From positions 1-45,643 of the forward strand of contig JAEWVF010000062.1 of the NCBI GenBank assembly GCA_023459215.1: 45,643 nt of DNA, written 5' to 3'. The notes under the pieces are model-generated. The model searched no databases, was not told where the DNA came from, and saw only the letters and a list, made by a program, of their open reading frames with translations. Of this stretch, positions 8,261 through 15,994 are shown in pieces (the first letter of the stretch is position 1; every line of letters starts with the position of its first letter). The position numbers were made by a program, and so were the translations under genes. This stretch comes from Chloroflexota bacterium (lineage in GTDB: Bacteria; Chloroflexota; Anaerolineae; Anaerolineales; Villigracilaceae).

Positions 8261-8941
8261 AAACTTTCTGTGATAATCCCTGTCTACAATGAGAAAAATA
8301 CTGTTCGTGAGATCGTCCACAGGGTTAAGGCGACCGGCCTGGCCTGGGAAATCCTGATGGTGGATGATGGCTCAAAAGACGGTACCCGCGAAATCCTGGC
8401 CGAACTGGATGGCAAGGATGGCGTGCGCGTCATCCTGCATGACAAGAACCAGGGCAAGGGTGCCGCGGTGCGCACCGGCTTGCAAAATGCCCTCGGTGAA
8501 ATCCTGCTTATCCAGGACGCTGACCTGGAGTATGACCCGCGCGAATACCCGAACCTGCTCAAGCCGATTGAAGAAGGCATTGCCGATGTAGTTTATGGCT
8601 CCCGTTTCCTGGGGGCTCCCCACCGGGCAATCCTGTTCTGGAATATGGTTGCCAACAAATTGCTGACGTTGATGACCAACATCCTGTACAACAACATCCT
8701 GACCGATATGGAAACCGGCTACAAGGTTTTTCGGCGCGAGATTGTGCAGGATATGAAATTGCGCGCCAATCGTTTCGATTTTGAACCGGAATTTACCGCC
8801 AAAATCTTGAAGCGTAATGTGCGCTTGTTCGAGGTGCCGATCAGTTTTAATCCCCGTGAGTATTCCGAAGGCAAGAAAATTGGCTTGCGCGATGCTTTCG
8901 AGGCGGTCTGGGCCTTGCTCAAGTACCGTTTTGTCGATTAA
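8258..8941 (+). CDS. Family 2 glycosyltransferase, DPM1/polyprenyl-phosphate type
   Basis: A 227-residue GT-A fold transferase resembling dolichol/polyprenyl-phosphate mannose or glucose synthases. Residues LSVIIPVYNEKNTV (3-16), VDDGSKDGT (about 33-41, nucleotide-binding Asp pair) and QDADLEYD (about 82-89, the DxD-like metal site) are plain. The C-terminal portion has the FRREIV and FEPEFTAKIL segments typical of the DPM1-like clade. There is no C-terminal transmembrane pair, so it is a soluble or peripheral enzyme that would charge a lipid carrier for glycan or glycoprotein synthesis. It is monocistronic, with a probably leaderless promoter and a strong terminator. Confidence 0.9.
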   Translation: MKLSVIIPVYNEKNTVREIVHRVKATGLAWEILMVDDGSKDGTREILAELDGKDGVRVILHDKNQGKGAAVRTGLQNALGEILLIQDADLEYDPREYPNLLKPIEEGIADVVYGSRFLGAPHRAILFWNMVANKLLTLMTNILYNNILTDMETGYKVFRREIVQDMKLRANRFDFEPEFTAKILKRNVRLFEVPISFNPREYSEGKKIGLRDAFEAVWALLKYRFVD

Positions 8942-8969
8942 TCCTTTGCCAGGAATTCCCTGTACATTA

Positions 8970-9001
8970 CCGCCAGACAAATACTGTCCGGCGGTTTTTT
9001 T
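8970..9001 (+). terminator. Rho-independent terminator of the GT2 gene
   Basis: A 10-bp stem with one mismatch (8970-8979 with 8985-8994, CCGCC..ACA/TGT..GGCGG) is followed by seven T on the plus strand. Confidence 0.85.
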
Positions 9002-9002
9002 A

Positions 9003-9812
9003 TCAGGTTTGCGCCCCGGATTTCTCGCGCAGGGCTTTTTGCACATGCGGCTGGAGTTCGACTGCCAATTCCGGCAGGACTCTCCGCAGGGTGACCAGCG
9101 CTTGCGGATTAAGCGATGAGCCGATAATTTGCTTGATAAAGAAAATTGCTTCGACTGCTGAAGCCCGGTGGAGCGCGTTGACCAGGGCGGCCAGCTCCTT
9201 TTGCAGGCTGGCCGGGGCGCTGGCAAGCACCGGGCGGACGATATCGAACACCGGCGGCAGGTTCTCAAAACCGGGATCATCCAGGAGCGGGATCAATGCT
9301 TCGATCCCGTTGGCCCACATTTTGGAATTCTCGCTGTCCAGCCATTCCTGCACCAGGGCCAGGAATTGATCGGGCGTTTCGCGTCGCAACCGGTTCAGAC
9401 TGGTGCTGAGCAGGGCTGTGCGCACTTTTTTATCCCGCACCCGCCCAACCCAGGCGCTGACTCGTTCCACCAGCAGCGGGGTGCGCGGATCGATGCGTCC
9501 GAGCAGTGTGGCGGCCAGCAGGCGCGTTTCGAGATGGGCATCCTTCCAGAGCGCGTCGGTCAGGGCCATGCTTTGCTCAGGGAAGGTGGCTGTCAGCGGG
9601 GCCAGTTCCATCTCGATTTGCTTCAAAACCGATTGCGGGGCGCGGTACGAGCGCAGCACCGAGGCCGGAGCCGCGACACTGGTACGCAGGGTGCGGTCGG
9701 CGTACAGATCGAGGATTTGGTGCAGGTCATGCAAAAACGCCGCAGGCTGGTCGAATTTCTCGACCAGCGTTGCGGCCTGAATTTTGAGTCGGGCAATATC
9801 GATTGCGGGCAT
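9003..9812 (-). CDS. HEAT-like repeat protein, possibly DNA alkylation repair (AlkD)-like
   Basis: A 269-residue all-helical protein built from repeated amphipathic helix pairs. Segments such as LETRLLAATLLGRI, VSAWVGRVRDKKVRTALLS and WANGIEALIPLLDD show the spacing of HEAT or ARM repeats as in AlkC/AlkD DNA glycosylase-like proteins. I cannot identify the catalytic Asp/Trp pair of AlkD with confidence, so the repair role is a guess; a scaffold role is equally possible. It converges on the GT2 gene and is preceded by a word-array repeat at 9821-9887. Confidence 0.6.
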   Translation of the reverse strand: MPAIDIARLKIQAATLVEKFDQPAAFLHDLHQILDLYADRTLRTSVAAPASVLRSYRAPQSVLKQIEMELAPLTATFPEQSMALTDALWKDAHLETRLLAATLLGRIDPRTPLLVERVSAWVGRVRDKKVRTALLSTSLNRLRRETPDQFLALVQEWLDSENSKMWANGIEALIPLLDDPGFENLPPVFDIVRPVLASAPASLQKELAALVNALHRASAVEAIFFIKQIIGSSLNPQALVTLRRVLPELAVELQPHVQKALREKSGAQT

Positions 9813-9820
9813 GGGAAGGG

Positions 9821-9887
9821 GTGCCAGGTATCAGGTATCAAGTGCCAGGTGCATTTACCTGACACCTGAACACCTGGTACCTGACAC
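9821..9887. repeat. Inverted array of CAGGTRY-type 7-nt words
   Basis: The left arm (9821-9851) is made of degenerate CAGGTAT/CAGGTGC heptads and the right arm (9857-9887) of ACCTGAC-type heptads, which are their reverse complement. The two arms can pair over about 30 bp with a few mismatches around a 5-nt loop. The array stops 2 nt from the ProS stop codon. Confidence 0.75.
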
Positions 9888-9889
9888 AA

Positions 9890-11332
9890 TTAATACGCTT
9901 TGGCGAAAATTACCTTGCGTTTGGCTTTTGCGCCGCAGACGATGCAGCTTCCCTCGTGCTCGGGCTGACCTTCCAGGGGGATGCAGCGGGTGCTGGCTTT
10001 GGTGTCATCCTTGACTTTTGCTTCGCATTCCTTGCTCTCGCACCAATACGAGAAAGCCCAGCCGCGCTGGACAACCTGCTTGAGTTCCTCGTAATCCTTG
10101 GGATCGTGGATGTTGCTATCGCGCATGGCGGTGGCGCGTTCGAGCAGGGCGGCCTGGATGGTGACGAGCATTTCCTGTACTGTGGTGTCCAGGTTTTCCT
10201 GCGAGACGAACGATTTGCCTTCGCGGCCGGGCTTGTCGCGCCGGGCCAGGGCAACCGAGCCTTTTTCGACATCCTTGGGGCCGATTTCCATGCGCAAAGG
10301 CACACCGCGCATTTCCCAATCGTTGAATTTGAAACCGGGTGTGACTTCCTCGCGGTCATCCATTTTGATGCGGATACCGGCGGCTTTCAACTCGCTGAAA
10401 ATACGATCCGCCACGGGCATCACGGTCGCCTTCTCTGCCTCGTTCTTGAAGATGGGCACCACGATCACTTGAACGGGAGCCAGGCGGGGGGGCAGGATGA
10501 GGCCCTGGTCGTCGCCGTGGGTCATGATGATCGCGCCGATGAAGCGCGTCGACAGTCCCCAGGATGTCGTGTAGCAGTATTCCAGTTCGTTCTCGCGGTT
10601 GGTAAATTGAATCTCGAAAGCCTTGGCGAAATTCTGGCCCAGGTAGTGGCTGGTCCCGCTTTGCAGGGCGCGGGTGTCCTGCATCATGGCTTCGATGGTG
10701 GTGGACATGACGGCCCCGGCAAATTTCTCGGTTTCGGATTTGATACCCTTGATGACGGGCACCGCACCTTCGTTGATGGCAAAATCGGCATAAACATCCA
10801 ACATGCGCAGCGTTTCTTCGCGGGCTTCGGCCTCGGTGGCGTGAGCGGTGTGGCCTTCCTGCCAGTAGAACTCGGCGGTGCGCAGGAAGAGCTTGGTGCG
10901 CAGTTCCCAGCGCAAGACGTTACCCCATTGGTTGATCAGGATGGGCAGGTCGCGCCAGGATTTGACCCACTTGCTGTACATATAGCCGATGATGGTCTCG
11001 GATGTGGGACGCACGACCAGGGGTTCTTCGAGCGTTTCGCCGCCGCCGATGGTGACGATAGCCAGTTCGGGCGAGAAACCTTCAACGTGTTCCTTCTCTT
11101 TTTCAAGAAAGGACATTGGAATCAGCATGGGGAATGCGGCGTTGACGTGGCCGGTCTCTTTGAAGCGTTTGTCGAGCGCCTGCTGGATGTTTTCCCACAG
11201 CGTCCAGCCGTAGGGACGCACGACCATGCAGCCGCGCACGGGAGAGTAATCGGCCAATTCGGCCTTAAGTACCAGTTGGTTGTACCATTCCGCAAAATTA
11301 TCGACGCGGGTGGGGAGTTTTTCTTCTGCCAT
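9890..11332 (-). CDS. proS: Prolyl-tRNA synthetase, archaeal/eukaryotic-type
   Basis: A 480-residue class II synthetase that charges tRNA-Pro with proline. It belongs to the short type (about 480 aa) without the bacterial editing insertion. The class II signatures are visible: AAFPMLIPMSFL (about 64-75), VVRPTSETIIGYMYSKWVKSWRDLP (motif 2 region, starting about 107) and a C-terminal zinc-binding segment with four cysteines (CESKEC about 425-430, a further Cys near 445, and CIVC about 458-461) ending in AKAY, as in archaeal ProRS. It is the only ProRS seen here and likely the housekeeping enzyme. The gene lies between two word-array repeats and shares orientation with the LOG and MazG-like genes. 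Confidence 0.95.
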   Translation of the reverse strand: MAEEKLPTRVDNFAEWYNQLVLKAELADYSPVRGCMVVRPYGWTLWENIQQALDKRFKETGHVNAAFPMLIPMSFLEKEKEHVEGFSPELAIVTIGGGETLEEPLVVRPTSETIIGYMYSKWVKSWRDLPILINQWGNVLRWELRTKLFLRTAEFYWQEGHTAHATEAEAREETLRMLDVYADFAINEGAVPVIKGIKSETEKFAGAVMSTTIEAMMQDTRALQSGTSHYLGQNFAKAFEIQFTNRENELEYCYTTSWGLSTRFIGAIIMTHGDDQGLILPPRLAPVQVIVVPIFKNEAEKATVMPVADRIFSELKAAGIRIKMDDREEVTPGFKFNDWEMRGVPLRMEIGPKDVEKGSVALARRDKPGREGKSFVSQENLDTTVQEMLVTIQAALLERATAMRDSNIHDPKDYEELKQVVQRGWAFSYWCESKECEAKVKDDTKASTRCIPLEGQPEHEGSCIVCGAKAKRKVIFAKAY

Positions 11333-11352
11333 TTTGTCCTCGTTCGGTAGTA

Positions 11353-11422
11353 GATATTCGTTATTGGGTATTCGTTATTCGCGCATCGAGTTATCGAGTA
11401 TCGAATAACGAGTTATCAAGTA
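11353..11422. repeat. Inverted array of ATTCGTT / CGAGTTAT words overlapping the LOG gene end
   Basis: The left half consists of ATTCGTT- and ATTGGGT-type 7-nt words and the right half of CGAGTTAT- and CGAATAAC-type words that are their complement. The right half runs into the LOG coding sequence and supplies its stop codon and last residues (about LLDNSLFDTR). Confidence 0.7.
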
Positions 11423-11939
11423 ATTCCACGGCACTTTCCACATCCTCGGCAAAAAGCAACAACTTTTTCGCGCTTTCGGATGTATAGTCGCCGGTTGCCT
11501 CGAAAACCTGGTGGAAGATGGATTGCCAGCCATCCCCAACCAGGATGAGCGGCCTCTGGTGGATGCTCTCCACGCTCAGCAAATTCCACATCAGGCTGAT
11601 TTCGGTCAAGGTGCCGGGGCCGCCGGGCAGGGCAATCGCTGCATCGCAGGCGGAAATTAACTCTTGCAGGCGTTCGAACAGTGTTTCTTTGCGCCGTTCT
11701 TCCTTCACCCAGGCATTGGCCGCAGTTGGTCGCCAGTTCTCGATTTCGATGCAGGTCACGCCGATGACATGCCCGCCGGCTTCGCTTGCACCCCGGCTGA
11801 CAGCCTCCATCGTGCCGATGTAACCGCCGGTTAAAACGGAATGACCGGCCTGGGCCAGCAATTGGCCGAGACGGTAGGCATCCTTATAAGGGGGTGTTCC
11901 GGGTTGCGGCTGCGCGCCGCCGAAGATGGTGATGTTCAT
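11391..11939 (-). CDS. LOG family protein, nucleoside monophosphate phosphoribohydrolase-like
   Basis: A 182-residue Rossmann-like protein of the LOG (lysine-decarboxylase-like) superfamily. The signature GGPGTLTE lies at 106-113 (family motif PGGxGTxxE) and the N-terminal IFGGAQ plus LTGGYIGTMEAVSRGA (about 36-51) fit. Characterised members cleave cytokinin or other nucleoside 5'-monophosphates to base and ribose-5-phosphate; the bacterial substrate is usually unknown. The last ten or so residues are written by the repeat array at 11353-11422, so the natural C-terminus may have been replaced. The upstream gap is another word array. Confidence 0.85.
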   Translation of the reverse strand: MNITIFGGAQPQPGTPPYKDAYRLGQLLAQAGHSVLTGGYIGTMEAVSRGASEAGGHVIGVTCIEIENWRPTAANAWVKEERRKETLFERLQELISACDAAIALPGGPGTLTEISLMWNLLSVESIHQRPLILVGDGWQSIFHQVFEATGDYTSESAKKLLLFAEDVESAVELLDNSLFDTR

Positions 11940-11947
11940 CGCTGCCT

Positions 11948-12076
11948 GTTGATGAGTTTATAAGTCAACAAGTGAAAGAGTAGGGCGCCAGCGCGTATAC
12001 TCATTTCCTGTTTAATCATCAACATTCTCCTTATTCCTGATCAACTTTTTTCCTTATCAACTCATTCACTCGTTAA
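11948..12076. repeat. Inverted array of GTTGATGA-type 8-nt words between LOG and MazG genes
   Basis: The left arm (11948-11983) reads in perfect 8-nt register with G-T at the start of each word (words such as GTTGATGA, GTTTATAA, GTGAAAGA). The right arm (about 12001-12076) carries the complement, ATCAACTC, ATTCACTC and related words. The right arm contains the MazG stop codon. Confidence 0.75.
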
Positions 12077-12384
12077 CGTTTTTTATTATCCCATTCGCGG
12101 GTTTGGTTGACTTCCAGTTTTTTCAAGACCGCTTCTTCCAGGTCAATTCCAGAAACCGAAGCCAGTTGCAGCAGGTACAGGGTCACATCGGCCAGCTCGG
12201 AGGCCAGTTCATCCTTGACGACCGGCCCTTCGCGCCACTGGAAATGCTCCAGGATTTCAGCCGCTTCCAGTGAGAGCGAAATAGCCAGGTTGCGCGGCGT
12301 TTGCGGGCGTTTGGTATCGGTTTCATACCAGCCTTTCGAGCGCACAAAAGCGTGCATTTTTTCGGTCAAGTCGGAAAGTTCCAT
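12073..12384 (-). CDS. MazG-like nucleotide pyrophosphohydrolase
   Basis: A 103-residue all-alpha NTP pyrophosphohydrolase of the MazG-like/RS21-C6 (dCTPase) type. The metal-binding EXXE..EXXD pattern is present: LEAAEILEHFQW (Glu40, Glu43) and ELASELADVTLYL (Glu63, Asp66). Such enzymes hydrolyse non-canonical or excess (d)NTPs to NMP and pyrophosphate, cleaning the nucleotide pool. The length is that of single-domain dimeric members. The stop codon lies within a word array and another array lies just upstream of the start. Confidence 0.88.
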   Translation of the reverse strand: MELSDLTEKMHAFVRSKGWYETDTKRPQTPRNLAISLSLEAAEILEHFQWREGPVVKDELASELADVTLYLLQLASVSGIDLEEAVLKKLEVNQTREWDNKKR

Positions 12385-12389
12385 TGGCG

Positions 12390-12478
12390 GTACTCGATAT
12401 TGGTTGCTGAATACTTAGTATTTGTTGCCCGATACTCTGCTTTCGGTTCTCGAATATCGAATTGCCGAATATCGAACT
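12390..12478. repeat. Degenerate array of CGATACT / CGAATAT words
   Basis: The stretch is made of 7-8-nt AT-rich words (CGATATT, GAATACT, CGATACT, then CGAATAT, CGAACTC). It is close in composition to the array at 11353-11422 and lies between the MazG start and a small minus-strand transcription unit. Confidence 0.6.
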
Positions 12479-12483
12479 CCAAT

Positions 12484-12602
12484 AAAAAACGGCTCCTCAG
12501 GTCTGGGAGCCGCTTGTCTTAATGCCAAAACGAACCTATCCAGACCAGGAGGTTTGCCAACGCGGGGAAGGGGACGGGTTCCGTTGCATGGGCGCTATTA
12601 TA
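12484..12602 (-). ncRNA. Small transcription unit with terminator: ncRNA or leader peptide/attenuator
   Basis: On the minus strand a TATAAT box (12602-12597) is followed 7 nt later by an ATG (12589). Just over 100 nt downstream there is an intrinsic terminator: a 7-bp stem (CGGCTCC at 12490-12496, GGGAGCC(G) at 12505-12512) plus six U. The unit encodes at most a 17-residue peptide (MQRNPSPSPRWQTSWSG) with two Trp. The segment CTCCTGGTCTGG (about 12552-12541) can pair with the terminator loop and 3' stem half, offering an antiterminator alternative. It could be a small RNA, or an attenuator for the MazG-like gene. I see no SRP, 6S or tmRNA hallmarks. Confidence 0.5.
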
Positions 12603-12698
12603 ACCGAAAAACCCTCCGGGAGATTTAGTTTTTTTGCGTCTCTACATTCCGGCTGGAGCAGGGTTGAGAGGTAAAATAGAAACCGAAGGGTTTTTCTT

Positions 12699-13769
12699 AT
12701 GCCGCCATTCATCCAGTTCGTCCTGCGCCGCTTTATTTCCATCCCGATCTCGTTGCTGGTCATCACTCTGGTCATTTATGCCGGGGTTGTCCTGACCACC
12801 CCGGTCGAGACACGCGCCATGCTCTACTTTCCTGAGACCAATGCCCACCTCACCGATGAACAGGTTCAGCACATTCTGGATCTAATTATTGAGCGTTACC
12901 ATCTCAACGAACCGTTTCCGGTTCAGTATGCTTACTGGATTGGGTCCCTGCTGCGTGGCGAGTGGGGATATAGCCCCAGCCTTAATTCGCGGGTACTCCC
13001 CGCCCTGATCCAGCGTACCCCTGCCACTGCCGAACTCGCCCTGTACTCGATCTTGCTTTTCATCCCACTTGGGCTGGTGGCCGGGTTACTCTCCGGTTGG
13101 CAGCCCCGCAGCCCTCATGACACAGTCATCCGCTTCCTGGCTTTTCTCGCCACCTCGACCCCCACCTTTATCCTGGCCCTGGTGTTGATTTCGTTTTTTT
13201 ATATCGGCTTGGGTTGGTTTGCTCCTGAGCGCCTTTCCCTGGGAATCAGCTTGAGCATCAGTCCTGAAACATTTCGATCCTATACCGGCTTTTACACCAT
13301 CGACGGCCTGCTCAATGGCCGCCCGGATGTGACCGCTGATGCTTTCCGTCACCTGGCTATGCCGGTCTTCACCCTCAGCTTGGTGCATTGGGCCACCCTG
13401 GCGCGCATTTCCCGGGCTGCCATCCTGGCCGAGCGCCGCCGCGACTATATTACCGCGGCCCGCGCGCGCGGCGTGCCCGAAACCAAACTCATTTGGAAAC
13501 ATGCCTTTCGCAACATGGTTGCCCCGGCCTTTACCAGCCTGGTGCTGTCTGCCGCATCCCTGTTGACCGGCGTTTTCGTGGTCGAAATCATCTTTCGCTA
13601 CAACGGCATTTCCAGCATCATCGTCCGCTCGATGGACGGGATTCCCGATGCCCAGGCCGCCCTCGGATTTACTGTCTACAGCACCATCATTGTGCTGACC
13701 CTGATGTTTTTGCTGGATGTGCTCCAGGCCCTCTTTCATCCGCTTGTCCGCGAAGAGGCGCTGCGCTGA
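12699..13769 (+). CDS. ABC transporter permease, DppB/OppB type
   Basis: A 356-residue inner-membrane permease with about six transmembrane helices, starting with the family N-terminus FVLRRFISIPISLLVITLVIY. A long periplasmic loop follows (about 50-100), then the conserved block LAMPVFTLSLVHWATLARISRAA and the EAA-like ATPase coupling loop RRDYITAARARGVPETKLIWKHAFRNM (starting about residue 246). Such proteins pair with a DppC-type permease and two ATPases to import peptides, opines or nickel. The partner permease follows with a 1-nt overlap, but no ATPase or binding protein is encoded nearby, so the cognate parts are elsewhere. An AT-rich TAAAAT (about 12675) may be its -10. Confidence 0.88.
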   Translation: MPPFIQFVLRRFISIPISLLVITLVIYAGVVLTTPVETRAMLYFPETNAHLTDEQVQHILDLIIERYHLNEPFPVQYAYWIGSLLRGEWGYSPSLNSRVLPALIQRTPATAELALYSILLFIPLGLVAGLLSGWQPRSPHDTVIRFLAFLATSTPTFILALVLISFFYIGLGWFAPERLSLGISLSISPETFRSYTGFYTIDGLLNGRPDVTADAFRHLAMPVFTLSLVHWATLARISRAAILAERRRDYITAARARGVPETKLIWKHAFRNMVAPAFTSLVLSAASLLTGVFVVEIIFRYNGISSIIVRSMDGIPDAQAALGFTVYSTIIVLTLMFLLDVLQALFHPLVREEALR

Positions 13770-14731
13770 TGCGAACCCTCAACCGCTTCTTTGCCCACTG
13801 GCAAAACGGACTCGGCCTGCTGCTTGTTGCCCTCATGTTGGCCCTGGCTGCATTTGCGCCCCTGCTCTCGCCCGAAGACCCGGAAAACCCCGGACCCTTC
13901 CAGCGTGTAACCACCTTCCGCATCACGGATCGTGAACCCAAAACGCCCGAGCAGGCCCCTCCGCTTGGGACCCTGCCGGGCAACATCAGCGTTTACCATG
14001 CCCTGGTCTGGGGCTCGCGCGACGCCCTCCAGTTTGGCATCCAGGTCACCTTCTTCACCGCCCTGATTGGCGTCATCTACGGAGCTGTTTCGGCCTATGC
14101 CGGGGGTTGGCTCAACGGCTTGATGACGCGCATCAGCGATGCCTTTTTATCGTTCCCCGTCATTGCCGGGATCGTCCTGATTCAGCAATTGTGGTTGACA
14201 GTGATTACCAATGCAGGGGGCGTTTATTACCGGGGCGAATGGCTCACCGAACCCGATGAATCCGCTCGCGTTGTGCTCTGGTTGTTGGATACCATCGACC
14301 CTCTCCTGCTGACCCTCATCCTGTTTTCCTGGATGCCTTACGCCCGTCTGATTAATACCCTGGTCACCATCCTGAAAAACACCGAATTTGTCCAGGCGGC
14401 CCGCGCCTTGGGGGCCAGCTCGGCCCGTATCATCTTTCGCCATCTCATCCCCAATTCGATTGCGCCCGCGCTTGTCCTGGCGGCGCGCGACATTGGCGGA
14501 ATGGTGATTTTGCAGGCTACTTTCACCTTTATCGGCCTGTCCGGCGGCTCGACCTGGGGCCAAATGCTTGTCATCGGGCGTGATTGGGTCATCGGTCCCG
14601 GCGGCGGCATCTTGCGCTATTGGTGGGCCTTCCTGCCAGCCACGCTGGCCCTGATGATTTTCGGTATCGGCTGGAACCTGCTCGGCGATGGGCTGGCCGA
14701 ACTTTTTGACCCCTACAACCGCCAGTCATGA
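13769..14731 (+). CDS. ABC transporter permease, DppC/OppC type
   Basis: A 320-residue inner-membrane permease and the partner of the preceding DppB-like protein. It has an N-terminal signal-anchor (GLGLLLVALMLALAAFAPLLSP), a DppC-type periplasmic loop and the EAA coupling loop EFVQAARALGASSARIIFRHLIPNS (starting about 208). The C-terminus GIGWNLLGDGLAELFDPY is the family ending. The start was set at the ATG overlapping the upstream stop (TGATG), rather than the longer out-of-family extension in the same frame. The stop overlaps the next start (ATGA), so three genes form one tight operon. Substrate unknown. Confidence 0.9.
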   Translation: MRTLNRFFAHWQNGLGLLLVALMLALAAFAPLLSPEDPENPGPFQRVTTFRITDREPKTPEQAPPLGTLPGNISVYHALVWGSRDALQFGIQVTFFTALIGVIYGAVSAYAGGWLNGLMTRISDAFLSFPVIAGIVLIQQLWLTVITNAGGVYYRGEWLTEPDESARVVLWLLDTIDPLLLTLILFSWMPYARLINTLVTILKNTEFVQAARALGASSARIIFRHLIPNSIAPALVLAARDIGGMVILQATFTFIGLSGGSTWGQMLVIGRDWVIGPGGGILRYWWAFLPATLALMIFGIGWNLLGDGLAELFDPYNRQS

Positions 14732-15987
14732 TTGAAAAACTCCCGCCTTTGCACCAGCGCCTCCTGCATCAGATCGACCGCCAGGCTGCCGACCTCGGCG
14801 CTCCCGCTTACCTGGTTGGCGGCAGCGTGCGCGACATCCTGCTTGGATTGCCTGCGTTTGACCTCGATGTTGTCATCGAAGGCGATGCCATCCAGCTTGC
14901 CCAGGCGCTCAAAAGCCTGCATGGCGGCGAACTGACCCTGCACACCAAATTCCGCACTGCCACCTGGCAGCCGCCCGAAGGCCCGCCCCTCGACCTGATC
15001 ACCGCCCGCCGCGAAACCTACCGCGAACCCGCTGCCCTGCCGGATGTTACCCCCTCCAGCCTGGCCGATGACCTGGCCCGCCGCGATTTCAGCATCAATA
15101 CCCTCGCCCTGCGCCTGGCCGATGAAGCCCTGATCGACTTGCACAACGCCCAGACCGACCTGGCCAACGGCCTGATTCGTATCCTCCATCCGCAATCTTT
15201 TTCTGACGACCCTACCCGTCTCTATCGCGCCGTTCGCTACGAAACCCGCTATAACTTTCAACTTGTCGCTGAAACGCTGGCCCTCATCCCGCCTGCCCTG
15301 GGCCTAGTCGAGCGCCTGACCGCTGAACGCATCCGCCACGAGTTTGACCTCGTTTTTCTTGAAACATATCCCGCCAAAGCCCTGGCGCGCATGGCTGAGC
15401 TTGGCCTGCTCCAGGCCGTTTTGCCGGATGTCCTGCCCTGGGACTCGCACATCGCCGACCGGCTTGCTTCCGGCTTGGTGGCGCTTCCCGCCCCCGGCTG
15501 GGGACTCGACCGCACCTTCAACGGCCAGCCGTTAAACCTGGTTTTGGGCTACGCCCTGTGGCTCGGGAATCTGCACCATGCCCAGATTGATTTGCTGCAC
15601 GAGCGCCTGAACTTCCCCCTGGCCGTTCTCAAAACCATCCAGGCTGTTTCCGCGCTGACAGTGGATTTGCCCGCCCTGAAAGATGCCCGCCCCTCGGCCT
15701 GGGTGCGGCGGCTGGATGAAGTCCCGCTCCCGGCCCTGTATGCTGTTTCCTTCTCCAGCCGCGAACCCGCCCTGGAGCGCTACGTCGCCACTTGGCGGCA
15801 CATCCACCCCACAGCGGATGGTGAAACCCTGAAAGCCCTCGGCCTGCCCCCCGGCCCGCGCTACGCCCAAATCCTCGCCACCCTGCGCGCCGCCTGGTTG
15901 GATGGGGAAATAAATACAGTTGTGGAAGAGCAAGAAATGCTAATTCGCCTGATAGAATCAGATTCATCTGCAAAATACAAATGTTGA
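14728..15987 (+). CDS. cca: CCA-adding enzyme / poly(A) polymerase family nucleotidyltransferase
   Basis: A 419-residue class II tRNA nucleotidyltransferase-family protein. The head domain carries GGSVRDILLG (31-40), the metal-binding DLD (45-47) and RRDFSINTLAL (about 113-123). The neck then shows DPTRLYRAVRYETRYNF (about 154-170) for nucleotide selection. It most likely adds or repairs the 3' CCA of tRNAs, which fits the tRNA-Arg in this window whose gene lacks an encoded CCA. The C-terminal body (about 200-400) is divergent, as in Chloroflexota homologs. It is translationally coupled to the two permease genes, an odd pairing. Poly(A) polymerase activity cannot be excluded. Confidence 0.88.
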   Translation: MIEKLPPLHQRLLHQIDRQAADLGAPAYLVGGSVRDILLGLPAFDLDVVIEGDAIQLAQALKSLHGGELTLHTKFRTATWQPPEGPPLDLITARRETYREPAALPDVTPSSLADDLARRDFSINTLALRLADEALIDLHNAQTDLANGLIRILHPQSFSDDPTRLYRAVRYETRYNFQLVAETLALIPPALGLVERLTAERIRHEFDLVFLETYPAKALARMAELGLLQAVLPDVLPWDSHIADRLASGLVALPAPGWGLDRTFNGQPLNLVLGYALWLGNLHHAQIDLLHERLNFPLAVLKTIQAVSALTVDLPALKDARPSAWVRRLDEVPLPALYAVSFSSREPALERYVATWRHIHPTADGETLKALGLPPGPRYAQILATLRAAWLDGEINTVVEEQEMLIRLIESDSSAKYKC

Positions 15988-15994
15988 GGTTGCC

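Noticed and set aside
9956..11350. 464-aa plus-strand open frame opposite proS
   Set aside because: Antisense shadow of a highly conserved synthetase; no recognisable domain.
12484..12602. SRP RNA (4.5S), 6S RNA or tmRNA
   Set aside because: The conserved SRP apical loop motif is not present on either strand, and length and structure do not fit 6S or tmRNA.
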